In this document: positions 14,890 to 15,612 of the stretch, piece after piece
Position numbering within the stretch: position 1 is the stretch's first letter
Layout of the letters: every line of letters begins with the position of its first letter
From: Verrucomicrobia subdivision 3 bacterium UBA7542
GTDB taxonomy: Bacteria > Verrucomicrobiota > Verrucomicrobiia > Limisphaerales > UBA11358
Direction: 5' to 3'
Length of the DNA: 15,612 bases
Assembly: GCA_002479245.1 (NCBI GenBank)
Contig: DLMG01000073.1
Location: 316 to 15,927, forward strand
The notes under the pieces: model-generated
Told to the model about the DNA's origin: nothing
Databases searched by the model: none
What the model saw: the letters and a program-made list of their open reading frames with translations, nothing else
Translations under genes and position numbers: made by a program

Positions 14890-15148
14890 GTTTCCACACG
14901 CTCGCGGGCTGCCCAAAGACCACCACCCATCATTTTGTCTCCACAGCCTCGATATCCCGGAATGCTGTGCGGGCGTGTTGATTTTTCAACGATTCACCGA
15001 TTCAGGGGAAGATATGGGGCAAATGCGACAATGTGATAACGCCAAGCCACGGCTTTTCCCCATGCCCCATCACGTCTGACATAAGTCGTTTAACCGCAAA
15101 TGATACCAACATGCCAGGATGGCATGAGATGTGCACATTTGGCATCAA
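14890..15148. other. Intergenic region with palindromes before the small membrane gene
   Basis: No gene is supported in this 259-base stretch. It contains ATGGGGCA (15014-15021) and its inverse TGCCCCAT (15063-15070), the hairpin CATGCC-AGGAT-GGCATG (15110-15126) and the perfect 10-bp palindrome ATGTGCACAT (15129-15138). The last two lie 10-40 bases before the likely start of the next gene and could be operator sites. Confidence 0.3.
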
Positions 15149-15484
15149 ATGGCACACCGAAAACAGGAAGCCGATGTGATTGGGTGGACCGCCCGACTGG
15201 CAGGCTTGGTTGTGCTCATCAGTCTTTTTTTCCCTGCCGTTCGCAGGGCACTCGCCGAACTTGGCTTCATTGCGTTGTGTTTTTCAATTCTCGTCGTTGC
15301 GGGTCTGGTTGGCTTCGGCATCTACCGGCTGGCAACCCGGGAGGGCCGGATGAAGGCAATGACTGGAAATCCATTCGCGCTTCCAACCGCTGCCTCGGAT
15401 CGAACCTGGAACGACGGCGAATCAGAGGCCATCCCGGACCTTCTCTACCCGGTGCGGCGGCGCCGATACCCTTGGCGGCATTGA
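15149..15484 (+). CDS. Small two-TM membrane protein of unknown function
   Basis: About 111 residues. Two hydrophobic segments, WTARLAGLVVLISLFFPAV (about 12-31) and ELGFIALCFSILVVAGLVGF (about 36-57), are separated by a short basic loop (RRAL). A basic tail follows (YRLATREGRMKAM), then a soluble stretch ending RRRRYPWRH. The start is uncertain. ATG at 15149 is used here. A GTG at 15176 has a better Shine-Dalgarno (AGGAAG, 5 nt upstream) and gives VIGWTARLAG, while a GTG at 15131 is less likely. From memory, similar two-helix N-termini occur in front of Mrr-type nuclease domains in related bacteria, and the abrupt Arg-rich ending could reflect a truncation. No nuclease motif is seen downstream, so no function is assigned. 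Confidence 0.5.
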   Translation: MAHRKQEADVIGWTARLAGLVVLISLFFPAVRRALAELGFIALCFSILVVAGLVGFGIYRLATREGRMKAMTGNPFALPTAASDRTWNDGESEAIPDLLYPVRRRRYPWRH

Positions 15485-15500
15485 ACCGCAAGGACCGGCT

Positions 15501-15611
15501 TTAACTAACAGTCCGTTCAAAAATGTCTTCTCTCGTAGCCGGTTGTGGACTGGACATTTCATCTGGAACAAAACTGTCCGGCAATTCCGGTATCTTTGTG
15601 ATTTCGTGGTT
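15501..15611 (-). CDS. Possible C-terminal end of a minus-strand gene running off the right edge
   Basis: On the minus strand a frame open from the window edge reads NHEITKIPELPDSFVPDEMS followed by SPQPATREDIFERTVS, then TAA at 15501-15503. The composition (D, E, P and few odd residues) is protein-like. It would be convergent with the small membrane gene 16 bases away. With only 36 codons visible, an open frame by chance is also possible. No family is recognised. Confidence 0.35.
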   Translation of the reverse strand, partial: NHEITKIPELPDSFVPDEMSSPQPATREDIFERTVS

Positions 15612-15612
15612 C

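Noticed and set aside
14733..14933. A 66-codon minus-strand frame containing LPTWRNWQTRQTQNL
   Set aside because: It is the translation of tRNA-Leu and its flanks, a well-known false ORF.
15523..15612. A plus-strand ORF starting MSSLVAGCGLDIS and running off the right edge
   Set aside because: Thirty codons with no Shine-Dalgarno and no recognisable content. The minus-strand frame over the same bases looks more protein-like.

Overview
The window reads as chromosomal DNA of a moderately GC-rich bacterium, most likely of the Verrucomicrobiota/Planctomycetota sphere (the Pedosphaera/Limisphaera type is my best guess). The main pointers are a pseudopilin-like module of the kind abundant there (a hydrophobic helix running into LLPALSSAKRKA, then an H-X9-DG-like HCSVLYADGS motif), a giant beta-rich envelope protein, and an ECF sigma factor paired with a one-TM regulator. 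The taxonomic call is inference.

Layout. Minus strand, 1-7332, read from high to low coordinates: a 7332-2548 defence block, then an ECF sigma/putative anti-sigma pair (2513-692), then the 5' part of holB (DNA polymerase III delta', 356 to beyond base 1). Plus strand: one 2311-residue envelope protein (7708-14643). Then a minus-strand tRNA-Leu(CAA) with a promoter-like upstream sequence and a terminator (14716-14889), a small two-TM protein on the plus strand (about 15149-15484), and the possible C-terminal end of another minus-strand gene at the right edge.

The most interesting part is the defence block. Three modules look intact: a DUF262-DUF1524 (GmrSD-like) protein with two C-terminal DUF4268-like repeats, and the DarT/DarG pair (DNA ADP-ribosyltransferase toxin and macrodomain antitoxin). 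Between and around them are short coding scars of a vanished type I restriction-modification system. These are an 86-aa chimera of the HsdM N-terminus and the HsdS C-terminal tail (7072-7332), a 35-aa chimera of the HsdR start and HsdS tail (4326-4433), and a 20-aa ORF that begins like HsdR (2548-2610). The 35-aa ORF is coupled by TAATG to the DUF262 stop and by ATGA to the darT start. The scars sit in the order expected for hsdM-hsdS-darT-darG-hsdR, so the cargo seems to have outlived its RM host operon. A 47-bp imperfect direct repeat (44/47), made of the two HsdS tails, brackets the DUF262 gene.

The giant protein looks like a fusion of two related halves. Each has an export-type N-terminus and three related beta repeats of about 160-175 residues. 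A cluster of membrane segments and an embedded pseudopilin-like module lie between the halves. Its function is unknown; cell-envelope localisation is inferred from topology. No CRISPR array, transposase, integrase or rRNA was seen.
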